DNA of 64,000 nt from Emticicia aquatica. GTDB lineage: Bacteria > Bacteroidota > Bacteroidia > Cytophagales > Spirosomataceae. Below the pieces are notes generated by a model, which did not search any database, was not told the origin of the DNA, and saw nothing but the letters and a program-made list of their open reading frames with translations. Positions 43,269-51,260 of the stretch are shown in pieces. Position numbers and translations under genes: made by a program. Within the stretch, counting starts at the first letter, position 1; each line of letters begins with the position of its first letter. Location: contig NZ_CAKLPY010000003.1 of the NCBI RefSeq assembly GCF_923079645.1, forward strand, positions 62,001-126,000, given 5' to 3'.

Positions 43269-44024
43269 TTAGTCAATAAATTGTAATTCTCCCGTTCGTA
43301 AGGTGTAGAAGGCTCCTACTATTTTTATTTGTTGCTTACTTTCCATCGTCCTTAATATATTACTCTTTGCTCTTATTTGAGCAATGGTATTTCTCACATT
43401 ATTTTGTGCAACTAATTTTACATAGGCTTCATTATTGGAGGATTTTTCGCCTTCAAAATTTTGACTCATTGCAACAGCGGGTTTTATGTTTGCTAGCATT
43501 GACGTGATATTTCCAAGATGCACATCATCGATTGCTCCTTTTACAGCACCGCAGTGTTGATGTCCCATTACTAAAATAAGTTTTGCTCCAGCCACTTTAC
43601 AAGCAAACTCCATACTGCCCAAAAGGTCGGTGTTAACAAAGTTTCCCGCCACCCTGCCTACAAAAACGTCGCCTATACCTTGGTCAAAAACATCTTCTAC
43701 TGGGACTCGACTGTCTAAACAGCTTAAAACCATTGCTTTTGGAAACTGCCCGCCAGTTGCAGCTTTTCTTATCGCTTCCGAATGTTCTCGTTGTGTCATA
43801 TTACCATTCTTAAAACGCTCGTTTCCATCTTTGAACTCCTGCAACACTTGTTCGGGATTCAATAAGTCTTGTTCGGCTTTTGTGGTCACGTGCCTATTTT
43901 CGTAAGTAGCTTTTGAAGATTTAATGGTCTCATCTGCATCTCTGTTTTTAGCCCCCGAATTACAACCCCATAATAATTGAATAGCTATAATTAAGACAGC
44001 AATATTGAATAGTTTTTTTATCAT
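43269..44024 (-). CDS. Lipoprotein beta-carbonic anhydrase (periplasmic)
   Basis: Interconverts CO2 and bicarbonate. I start it at the ATG at 44024; an upstream in-frame TTG would add a 15-residue tail before the signal peptide. The 251-aa product begins MIKKLFNIAVLIIAIQLLWG followed by lipidated Cys21, so it is a membrane-anchored periplasmic protein, unlike the common cytoplasmic forms. Zinc ligands are Cys102 and Asp104-Arg106 (CLDSR) and His155 and Cys158 (GHQHCGA), with GVGRVAGNF-like support in DVFVGRVAGNF. It precedes sbtA and lies opposite a LysR gene, so it probably supplies bicarbonate at the outer face of the inner membrane. Confidence 0.9.
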   Translation of the reverse strand: MIKKLFNIAVLIIAIQLLWGCNSGAKNRDADETIKSSKATYENRHVTTKAEQDLLNPEQVLQEFKDGNERFKNGNMTQREHSEAIRKAATGGQFPKAMVLSCLDSRVPVEDVFDQGIGDVFVGRVAGNFVNTDLLGSMEFACKVAGAKLILVMGHQHCGAVKGAIDDVHLGNITSMLANIKPAVAMSQNFEGEKSSNNEAYVKLVAQNNVRNTIAQIRAKSNILRTMESKQQIKIVGAFYTLRTGELQFID

Positions 44025-44067
44025 TTCTTTAGTTTTTTTAATTAAACGCTGCAAAATTGATAATTTC

Positions 44068-44124
44068 AATTCATAAATTTTTATTTATATTTGTAATGAA
44101 TTATATAAATATTATTTATGAATT
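44068..44124. promoter_or_regulatory. lysR/carbonic anhydrase divergent control region
   Basis: An 11-bp perfect inverted repeat, AATTCATAAAT (44068-44078) and ATTTATGAATT (44114-44124), spans the lysR promoter and its start codon. Between the arms is a TATATTTG -7 box (44086-44093) for lysR. ATGAATTATA occurs twice, at 44097-44106 and 44118-44127. This is a plausible LysR autoregulatory site, but the AT-rich context weakens the case. Confidence 0.5.
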
Positions 44125-45041
44125 ATACCTTAAATCAACTTCAGATATTCTTGAAAGTGGTAAAAACGCAAAGTGTAACCAAGGCTTCGGAAGAATTGCA
44201 TCTAACCCAACCAGCCGTTTCTATTCAACTCAAAAACTTTCAAGACCAATTTGAAATACCATTGACAGAGGTTGTGGGTAGAAAGATTTTTATCACAGAT
44301 TTTGGTAGAGAAATTGCAGAGGCTGCTGAAAATATTATCAATCAAGTATATGCTATCAATTACAAAACATTGGCTTATAAAGGGCAGTTAACAGGCAGAC
44401 TAAAGATTTCAGTGGTATCGACAGGAAAATATGTTATGCCATTTTTCCTTTCCGATTTCATGAAGCAGCACCCAGGCGTAGAATTATTAATGGATGTTAC
44501 GAATAAAAGTAAAGTTGTAGAAAGTTTAGAAAAAAATGAGGTTGACTTTGCTCTTGTGTCTATTTTGCCAAACAAACTAAATGTCGAGAAACTTGACCTA
44601 CTTCAAAATAAGTTATACTTGGTTGGGAATTCCAACAAAAAATATAAAAAAAGGGCTACTACTACAGATGTATTCAAAGAATTACCTTTAATATTCAGAG
44701 AAAAAGGTTCTGGAACGAGGCAGACGATGGAAAACTTCATTGAACAAAATAGTATTTCTGTTTTAAACAAGATGGAGCTAACATCCAACGAAGCTGTCAA
44801 GCAGGCTGTTTTGGCAGGATTAGGTTATTCAATTATGCCATTGATTGGAATAAAAAGCGAATTATATAATGATGAATTACAAATAATACCTGTTAAAGGA
44901 TTACCAATTAAAACAATTTGGAGTTTAATTTGGCTAAAAGAGAAGAACCACTCACCAGTTTGTATTTCTTTTTTGGATTACTTAAAAAAAGAGAAAGACG
45001 CTATTGTTAAAGAAAAATTTAGCTGGAATGAAGAATATTAA
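44118..45041 (+). CDS. LysR-family transcription regulator (CbbR/CmpR-like)
   Basis: A 307-aa regulator. The winged helix-turn-helix is LNQLQIFLKVVKTQSVTKAS then EELHLTQPAVSIQLKNFQ; the effector domain begins GRLKISVVSTGKYVMPFFLS and includes FREKGSGTRQTMENFI. The overall pattern is near the CbbR/CmpR/CysB group. It is divergent from the carbonic anhydrase-sbtA pair with 93 bp between the start codons, so it is the likely regulator of that unit, sensing carbon status; that is inference from position. Confidence 0.9.
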   Translation: MNYTLNQLQIFLKVVKTQSVTKASEELHLTQPAVSIQLKNFQDQFEIPLTEVVGRKIFITDFGREIAEAAENIINQVYAINYKTLAYKGQLTGRLKISVVSTGKYVMPFFLSDFMKQHPGVELLMDVTNKSKVVESLEKNEVDFALVSILPNKLNVEKLDLLQNKLYLVGNSNKKYKKRATTTDVFKELPLIFREKGSGTRQTMENFIEQNSISVLNKMELTSNEAVKQAVLAGLGYSIMPLIGIKSELYNDELQIIPVKGLPIKTIWSLIWLKEKNHSPVCISFLDYLKKEKDAIVKEKFSWNEEY

Positions 45042-45344
45042 TAATAAACTTTTGTGAGGCATAATTTTGGTTAACTAAAGATATATGATTTTCATATTAA
45101 TGTAGATGTCCACCAAAAATTTAGTGAAATGTGCTTTTACGCTTATACTGACAAGTTTTTTTCTTAATGAATCACTTTTAGCTTTTATCACTCTTACAAT
45201 CTTTTAAACTAACTTAAAAACATAATAATTTCAATGATTTATTTAACTAATTCAATAAATTATTGCGTTAAATTAAAACTTCAAAACTTTAAACTTAAAA
45301 AATAGTTAAATTCGCACAAAAGCAACATTACCACTAACGGAATC
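45042..45344. other. Intergenic region before glnS
   Basis: 303 bp. It holds one short frame with a signal-peptide look (45106-45207, listed separately) and is otherwise AT-rich. I see no clear -7 box near glnS. Confidence 0.5.
45106..45207 (+). other. Possible 33-aa peptide or remnant of a secreted protein gene
   Basis: ATG at 45106 opens a 33-codon frame reading MSTKNLVKCAFTLILTSFFL and then NESLLAFITLTIF before TAA. A basic N-terminus, a hydrophobic core and an SLLA end look like a signal peptide without a mature protein. It may be a decayed gene start, a small membrane peptide, or chance in AT-rich DNA. Confidence 0.3.
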
Positions 45345-47012
45345 ATGGCAGAAGCGACAGAAAAAGCACTGAATTTTATTGAACAAATTATTGAAGATGA
45401 CATTGCAGCAGGAAAAAATGATGGTCGAGTTTTGACCCGTTTCCCTCCTGAACCTAATGGCTATTTGCATATTGGTCACGCCAAATCTATCTGTTTGAAC
45501 TTTGGTGCTGCCCAGAAATACGGTGGAAAAACAAATCTTCGTTTTGATGATACAAATCCTGCGACCGAAGAAACCGAATATGTCGAATCAATTAAAGCCG
45601 ATGTAAAATGGTTAGGTTTTGATTGGGCTGAAGAACTTTACGCTTCTGACTATTTTGACCATCTTTTTGAATTTGCAAAAAAACTCATTAACAAAAACTT
45701 AGCTTACGTTGATGATAGCACTTCTGAAGAAATGGCTGTAATGAAGGGTACACCAACCGTCCCTGGAATCAATAGCCCATATAGAGAACGAACGATTGAG
45801 GAAAATCTCGATTTGTTTGAGCGAATGAAAAACGGGGAATTCCCTGAAGGAACGCATGTTTTGAGAGCTAAAATCAACATGGCATCTTCTAATATGTTGA
45901 TGCGTGACCCAATTATTTATCGCATAAAATTTGCTACACATCATCGAACTGGTGATAAATGGTGTATTTACCCGATGTATGATTTTGCTCATGGACAGTC
46001 AGATTCTATCGAAAACATTACGCATTCAATTTGTACATTGGAGTTTGTGCCTCATCGTGAATTATACGATTGGTGTATTGAAAATTTAGAGATCTTTCCT
46101 TCAAAACAATATGAATTTGCTCGTTTGAGTCTTTCTTATGCGATTACAAGTAAGAGAAAACTTCTACAATTGGTAAATGAAAACTATGTTTCTGGTTGGG
46201 ATGATCCTCGTATGCCGACAATTTCGGGTATGAGAAGAAGAGGTTATACACCAGAAGCGATTCGTGAATTTTGTGAGAGAATTGGGGTTGCAAAACGTGA
46301 TAATTTGATTGATGTAAGTTTATTAGAGTTTTGTGTGCGTGAACATCTCAATAAAATTGCTACTCGTGTAATGGCAGTTCTTGACCCACTTAAAGTAGTG
46401 ATAACGAACTACCCAGAAGGTAAAGTCGAAGAATTAACTGCTGAAAATAACCCAGAAGACCACGAAAGTGGTTCTCGTTCAATGCCATTTAGCCGTGAAA
46501 TCTTGATTGAAAAGGATGATTTCATGGAAAATCCGACTAAAAAATATTTCCGTTTGGCTCCTGGATTAATGGTTCGTTTGAAACACGCATATATTATTAA
46601 GTGTGATGAAGTGATTAAGGATGAAAATGGAGAAATAGTGGAATTGCGTTGTTCATACATCGAAAATTCACGTAGTGGAAATGATACTTCGGGTATTGCT
46701 GTAAAAGGAACAATCCATTGGGTTTCAACTGCTCATGCAGTTAAAGCCGAAGTAAGATTGTATGACCGACTTTTCAAAGTTGAAGACCCAAGCCGTGAAG
46801 ATGGCGATTTTAAAGATTATGTAAATCAAGATTCTTTACAAACGATTACGGCTTTTGTTGAACCAAGTTTAGTAAATGCCTCATTATCAGAGCATTATCA
46901 GTTTTTAAGAAAAGGGTATTTTTGCTTAGACCGTGATACAACCCCTGAAAAATTGGTGTTTAATCGTACCGTTGGTCTGAAAGATACTTGGGCCAAAGAA
47001 GCAGTAAAATAA
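45345..47012 (+). CDS. glnS: Glutaminyl-tRNA synthetase
   Basis: A 555-aa class I synthetase that charges tRNA-Gln directly. The HIGH motif is in [20 protein letters not shown], the substrate loop is [19 protein letters not shown], and the KMSKS-like motif is [11 protein letters not shown]. The choice of Gln over Glu is supported by the RFDDTNP pattern and a GlnRS-type C-terminal anticodon-binding domain with [15 protein letters not shown]. Length is right. It ends at a hairpin and is not tied to neighbours. Confidence 0.96.
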   Translation: MAEATEKALNFIEQIIEDDIAAGKNDGRVLTRFPPEPNGYLHIGHAKSICLNFGAAQKYGGKTNLRFDDTNPATEETEYVESIKADVKWLGFDWAEELYASDYFDHLFEFAKKLINKNLAYVDDSTSEEMAVMKGTPTVPGINSPYRERTIEENLDLFERMKNGEFPEGTHVLRAKINMASSNMLMRDPIIYRIKFATHHRTGDKWCIYPMYDFAHGQSDSIENITHSICTLEFVPHRELYDWCIENLEIFPSKQYEFARLSLSYAITSKRKLLQLVNENYVSGWDDPRMPTISGMRRRGYTPEAIREFCERIGVAKRDNLIDVSLLEFCVREHLNKIATRVMAVLDPLKVVITNYPEGKVEELTAENNPEDHESGSRSMPFSREILIEKDDFMENPTKKYFRLAPGLMVRLKHAYIIKCDEVIKDENGEIVELRCSYIENSRSGNDTSGIAVKGTIHWVSTAHAVKAEVRLYDRLFKVEDPSREDGDFKDYVNQDSLQTITAFVEPSLVNASLSEHYQFLRKGYFCLDRDTTPEKLVFNRTVGLKDTWAKEAVK

Positions 47013-47022
47013 GTTAATGAAT

Positions 47023-47066
47023 AAAAAAAGTCCTCAAATATTTAATCAAATTTTGTGGACTTTTTT
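47023..47066 (+). terminator. Terminator after glnS
   Basis: AAAAAAAGTCC and GGACTTTTTT pair around a 23-nt loop, 10 nt past the stop codon; the T run is good but the loop is large. Confidence 0.6.
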
Positions 47067-47162
47067 GTTCTACACTACTTGGTTTTTAGAACAAAAATTT
47101 ACTTAGAAATATACCATTCAACAAAAAAAAACGTTATTAGACACAACAATAACAGAGCTTTT

Positions 47163-47888
47163 ATGAAAAATACAATAGTAAAGTTTTTTACGTTTTTCTT
47201 CATAAGCATTGGTCTATTTGCACAGACTGCCGATGCTGTTTTTAATAAACATATTGCAGCAACTGGAGGAAAAAAACTTTGGGATAGCGTTTCCACTTAT
47301 TCTATAAAGCAGGCGTATCGTGGTAATACAGCCGCAGATTATGACATCGAATTGAAAGGTTCATTCAGCGAAGCGGCTCTTTATAAAGCCAAAACAATTT
47401 TGAAACGTACATTTATTTATGGCGTAAAAGGAGCAGAAGGCTGGAGAAAAGTACCTCTTGGAAGTAGCGATAAAGCAACACAATATGAAACAAATGACCT
47501 AAGTGCAAAAGAACAAGAAAATATGCGTAGAGAGTTGAAAGAAAACATTTTGCCGTTTCTTGATTATCAAAGCAAAGGTTATATCGCAACATTGGTTGGT
47601 AGCGAAATACTAAATGGCAATAAAGTTATACAAGTTGAATTGAGTGGAAAAGGAGTAAAATACAATCTCTATTTTGATGAAACAACGGGCTTGTTGGCAA
47701 GAAAAAAATTGACACTTAGTACTAACGAAGTAATAACCGAAGATTATACAAAATACATTGATTCGGCATTTGGCATAAAGTTTCCATCTGAATCAACTTA
47801 TTTGAGTAGCGTTGATAAACGTAATCTTAAAGTAACAACAGTAGTAGTTTTTAATGATAAAATCGCCCCTGATTTTCTTAATCGATAA
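47163..47888 (+). CDS. Secreted protein of the outer-membrane lipoprotein-sorting (LolA-like) type
   Basis: A frame is open from 47055, but the first 36 residues have no secretion signal and overlap the glnS terminator. The ATG at 47163 gives 241 aa starting MKNTIVKFFTFFFISIGLFA, a clear signal peptide. The mature part begins DAVFNKHIAATGGKKLWDSV, a motif typical of Bacteroidota periplasmic proteins with the LolA/LolB half-barrel fold, and continues in beta strands (GVKYNLYFDETTGLLARKKL). I would expect a periplasmic protein that binds lipid or a hydrophobic ligand, but the function is not assigned. Confidence 0.75.
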   Translation: MKNTIVKFFTFFFISIGLFAQTADAVFNKHIAATGGKKLWDSVSTYSIKQAYRGNTAADYDIELKGSFSEAALYKAKTILKRTFIYGVKGAEGWRKVPLGSSDKATQYETNDLSAKEQENMRRELKENILPFLDYQSKGYIATLVGSEILNGNKVIQVELSGKGVKYNLYFDETTGLLARKKLTLSTNEVITEDYTKYIDSAFGIKFPSESTYLSSVDKRNLKVTTVVVFNDKIAPDFLNR

Positions 47889-47909
47889 AAAATTTAATGA
47901 AGATTTTTG

Positions 47910-47938
47910 CCTCTCAGTGGTTTGAGAGGTTTTTTTTT
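47910..47938 (+). terminator. Intrinsic terminator
   Basis: CCTCTCA and TGAGAGG with loop GTGGTT, then TTTTTTTTT, 21 nt past the stop codon. Confidence 0.88.
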
Positions 47939-48057
47939 AGCTAAATTTATCAATATTAATAATTTTACGAACCCATTCCAACCAATTCAAAACTTTAGGG
48001 GTCTTACTTATATCAACCCTTAAAAATCCATACGGTTGGAAAAAAAATTACCTTTTC

Positions 48058-48618
48058 ATGTATAGCGAACAAGAATTAATACAGGCTTGTATTCGCCAAG
48101 AACGATTTGCCCAACGACAACTCTATGAGCGTTTTGCGAGTAAGTTGTTTGTTACTGCTATGCGTTATATGAAAAATAGAAGTGATGCGGAAGATGTTTT
48201 ACAGGATTCATTTATAAAAATTTACCAAAAATTACCAAATTTTCGATTTGACTGTCCTTTAGAAGCTTGGCTCAGAAAAGTAGTTGTAAACACAGCATTA
48301 AAGCAATTACAAAGTCAACCAAATTACATGCAACATACTGATAGTGAGTTAGTTACCGATGATGTTGAGCAAGAAGAATTTACACTTTCTGGGTTTCAGT
48401 TTGAGCAATTAATGGAAATAGTACAGAGTTTACCAGAAGGATGCCGAATGGTTTTTAATTTGTATGCAATTGAAGGGTATCAACATAATGAAATAGCGGC
48501 TTTGTTAGGAGTTTCGGAAGGAACGTCAAAATCACAATATTCAAGGGCAAGAGTCTTATTACAGCAAAAGCTTAAAGCAATGGGCATTATGCCTAAAGCT
48601 CAACTAAATAAAGACTAA
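48058..48618 (+). CDS. ECF-type sigma factor with a membrane partner
   Basis: A 186-aa sigma factor. Region 2 is FASKLFVTAMRYMKNRSDAE then DVLQDSFIKIYQKLPNF and EAWLRKVVVNTALKQL; region 4 is VFNLYAIEGYQHNEIAALLG then VSEGTSKSQYSRARVLLQQK. The next gene, 112 bp downstream, encodes a protein with a short cytoplasmic N-terminus and one membrane helix and is the probable anti-sigma partner. It fits the Bacteroidota group of ECF factors that lie beside outer-membrane-type barrel proteins. Confidence 0.92.
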   Translation: MYSEQELIQACIRQERFAQRQLYERFASKLFVTAMRYMKNRSDAEDVLQDSFIKIYQKLPNFRFDCPLEAWLRKVVVNTALKQLQSQPNYMQHTDSELVTDDVEQEEFTLSGFQFEQLMEIVQSLPEGCRMVFNLYAIEGYQHNEIAALLGVSEGTSKSQYSRARVLLQQKLKAMGIMPKAQLNKD

Positions 48619-48730
48619 ATATTAGCAATTTATTGTTTGATATTAAAAATAATAAACAAAAGTGATTTGAATAAAAACTTCTCATATTTTACAGAGAGAG
48701 TCATAGCATTTGCTTTAATCACGACACAGA

Positions 48731-50278
48731 ATGGAGTCACAAAGGTTAAATAATTTTGAGGAAGAATGGAAAAAGGCGTTTGAGAATAACGCAATGCCAC
48801 CACCTAGCGATATGTGGGATAGGATTGAGCGTGAATTAGAAGAAAAGAAACGTCGTCCTTTTTTATTTTTTATTCGCCCAACTGGAATGGTTGCTGGTGT
48901 GGCGGCAGCATTGATTTTAGTTTTAGGTGGATTATTCTTATTCAATAAAGGGTTTTTAGAAAAAAATAGTACTCTAGTTGAACAAACAAGCAATTTAGAA
49001 ACTAACAAAAATCAATCTAAAGTAGGTAGTTTAGAAGTACAAACCACTCAAAATAAATCTGCAAATAATATTGATGTCGAGAATCCATTGTTTGCTACCA
49101 ACCCTGCACGAAGTGAAATAAAAGAAGGAACTTCACCTAAAAAAGCAACTTATCTGAGTAAAAATAAGATAACTAATACGCTATTTGATATTCAAAATCA
49201 GGAAAGAATTCCAGTCTTGTCAAATAATAACTTGGCAGGAGCATTTAATAGAACAGCATCTGATAAGACATTTTCAACGGATAATCAAGGTGTTGACATA
49301 TCTAAAAATGCAACCCTAAGCGGCCAACAAAAAAATGAATTGGTAGTTGATTTGAAAATTTTACAACCTAAAGTTTATCAATATTTAGGAAGCCACTATA
49401 CGTTGTACCGAAATAAATTAGCTTTTGAACCGAAAATCAATGAAGCTCCAGTTGTGACGAAGGATGACTCAAAATTTTGGTTAGGAATTCAGTCTGGCGT
49501 TTCTCCATTTGACCCGAACATGAAGTTGAATGGACTAAATACAATCGCCTTAAATGAGGCCCGTGCTTATGCTCAAGCATCAAATATACCATCGGGTAAT
49601 ACAGGAAATATCAGTCCTGATAGTAAACCTTCTGGCAGTGTAAATATTTCTCAGCCTAAAAATGCAATCAAGTCAGGTATTGGCATAAATTCTGGATTTG
49701 CTTTTGGTTATAAAATTTCAAAGAAATTACATGTAGAAAGTGGCATCAAATATTTGCGTGGTAATTCAACCTTGCAAAGTAATACATACGCTTTTCAACA
49801 AAATGGCTATATAAATACATTTTTAGGAGATTATTTGCTACAAAATGCAGGAAATACTGGTTTAAAAGTTGCTAATAGTCCAATAAATACGGTTGTTGCT
49901 GATGCGTCTCAATTCAACAATAGGTATGAGTATTTGATGATTCCACTCCAAATAGGTTATGAGATAAGTTTAACCAAAAAATTGGGAATAAATTTATTAG
50001 CTGGCGTTTCAACTGATTTATTTTTACAGAATACCATCGCAAATGATAATAGTTTTGTACAAGAAAAAAGTATCATAAATAGTGCTAATAATGTATATAA
50101 ACCACTCAATTTCAGTGGTTTAGGAGGCATTAGAGCAAATTATTTAATCAGTAAACATTGGCAAGCAATACTTGGAAGTTCGTTCCAACAATCGCTATCT
50201 TCGGGTATTAATTCTAGTGATTTACAAATGAAACTTCGTCTGTTTGGTGTTAATTATGGCGTAAATTATCGATTTTGA
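48731..50278 (+). CDS. Hybrid membrane protein: inner-membrane anchor plus outer-membrane-type barrel
   Basis: A 515-aa protein with a charged N-terminal segment (1-50: MESQRLNNFEEEWKKAFENN then AMPPPSDMWDRIERELEEK), one membrane helix at about 57-75 (GMVAGVAAALILVLGGLFLF), a long Asn/Ser/Thr-rich linker (about 80-245) and a C-terminal beta-strand-rich half that reads like a PorT/outer-membrane beta-barrel (SGIGINSGFAFGYKISKKLH then YLMIPLQIGYEISLTKKLGI) ending in NYGVNYRF. The N-terminus would bind the adjacent ECF sigma, making it an anti-sigma-like protein with a periplasmic or outer-membrane sensor. How the barrel part is placed is not known. It abuts the cytochrome gene at the stop codon with no gap. 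Confidence 0.78.
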   Translation: MESQRLNNFEEEWKKAFENNAMPPPSDMWDRIERELEEKKRRPFLFFIRPTGMVAGVAAALILVLGGLFLFNKGFLEKNSTLVEQTSNLETNKNQSKVGSLEVQTTQNKSANNIDVENPLFATNPARSEIKEGTSPKKATYLSKNKITNTLFDIQNQERIPVLSNNNLAGAFNRTASDKTFSTDNQGVDISKNATLSGQQKNELVVDLKILQPKVYQYLGSHYTLYRNKLAFEPKINEAPVVTKDDSKFWLGIQSGVSPFDPNMKLNGLNTIALNEARAYAQASNIPSGNTGNISPDSKPSGSVNISQPKNAIKSGIGINSGFAFGYKISKKLHVESGIKYLRGNSTLQSNTYAFQQNGYINTFLGDYLLQNAGNTGLKVANSPINTVVADASQFNNRYEYLMIPLQIGYEISLTKKLGINLLAGVSTDLFLQNTIANDNSFVQEKSIINSANNVYKPLNFSGLGGIRANYLISKHWQAILGSSFQQSLSSGINSSDLQMKLRLFGVNYGVNYRF

Positions 50279-51130
50279 TTAAAGTTTATTGCCACTCATA
50301 TACCTTAAATATTTCACGATTTCTTCTGCTTCATTGGCTTTTATTCCTAAAGTTGGCATTTTTACATCATTTCGATAACTCGCAGGATTTTGAATAAAGG
50401 CTTTTAAATCATCAACTTTCCAGTATTCAGTAACACTTTTTGGAAAGTTTAATTCTGGACCCATTTTCCCTCCAATTTTATTAATAGAATGACACGTTTG
50501 ACAGCGATTTTTAAATAAATCATAGCCAGCCAATGCTGATTCTTCTTTAGGTTTTAGAGCTGCATCATTTTCATGTAATGGAGCAAAATGTATTTTTACT
50601 AAGTTGTAAGGCCATTTATAATCAATATTTTCGGACGAAACGTCAGTATAAACCACATAAAACGGAGCAGCTTTCATTTCGTGACCATCTTTAAAAATCT
50701 GTTCCCAATCAAGACCTTTAGGAGCATTTGCATCATTTATCGCCAAAAAAACTTTGGTAGAAAGTAATTTTTCTAAAGGCATTTCGGGTTTATATCCATC
50801 TTCGCATTCAAAAACAACCTTAATATCGGCTGGATTGAACTTTTCAATGAAAGTGTATTTTTCTAAAATATCTTTTAAAGGAATCGCATTAAACTTTTTG
50901 GTTTTGTGGTAAACAGGGTCATTTTTTACAGTAATTAACTGTGTATTTTTCAGCAATCCTTTAGCTTTCAATGCTAATAAATCAATATCGAGATCGAGTG
51001 AGTCATTTTTTTGTGTTTCTTCAATTGCCAATTTGGCTACTTGTAAAGAATCATTGTTATTAGAGGCTTTTGGTGAATTACAAGAAATGTAAATAGTTGA
51101 TAATAAACTAAATAATATTATATTTTTCAT
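50279..51130 (-). CDS. Lipoprotein with C-terminal c-type cytochrome domain
   Basis: A 283-aa protein starting at the ATG at 51130 (MKNIILFSLLSTIYISCNSP), with lipobox YISC; an in-frame TTG precedes it by one codon. Residues about 40-190 are a domain I do not firmly recognise, with IPLKDILEKYTFIEKFNPAD and VVFECEDGYKPEMPLEKLL, reminiscent of molybdopterin-binding oxidoreductase domains but without an obvious cofactor Cys. The C-terminal 80 residues form a class I cytochrome c: haem-binding CQTCH (Cys210, Cys213, His214) and probable Met ligand Met258 in VKMPTLG. It would act as a periplasmic, membrane-anchored electron carrier. Its partner is not adjacent. Confidence 0.82.
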   Translation of the reverse strand: MKNIILFSLLSTIYISCNSPKASNNNDSLQVAKLAIEETQKNDSLDLDIDLLALKAKGLLKNTQLITVKNDPVYHKTKKFNAIPLKDILEKYTFIEKFNPADIKVVFECEDGYKPEMPLEKLLSTKVFLAINDANAPKGLDWEQIFKDGHEMKAAPFYVVYTDVSSENIDYKWPYNLVKIHFAPLHENDAALKPKEESALAGYDLFKNRCQTCHSINKIGGKMGPELNFPKSVTEYWKVDDLKAFIQNPASYRNDVKMPTLGIKANEAEEIVKYLRYMSGNKL

Positions 51131-51260
51131 CAAATTAAATGCTTTAAATATTTAAGATTTCACAATAAAATTAATTATAAAACTTTGTTGAAAGAGGTAT
51201 TTCTCAATTTTTCTCAAAAATTACACTATATTTATGTCAATATTAAATAAAAATTAACCT

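Noticed and set aside
44057..44254. A 65-codon frame over the lysR start
   Set aside because: It is in another frame over the conserved LysR helix-turn-helix sequence and begins at a non-ATG codon.
50276..50281. Stop codons of two converging genes touching with no gap
   Set aside because: Compact convergent ends are common; no shared function or overlap was seen, so it is only noted.
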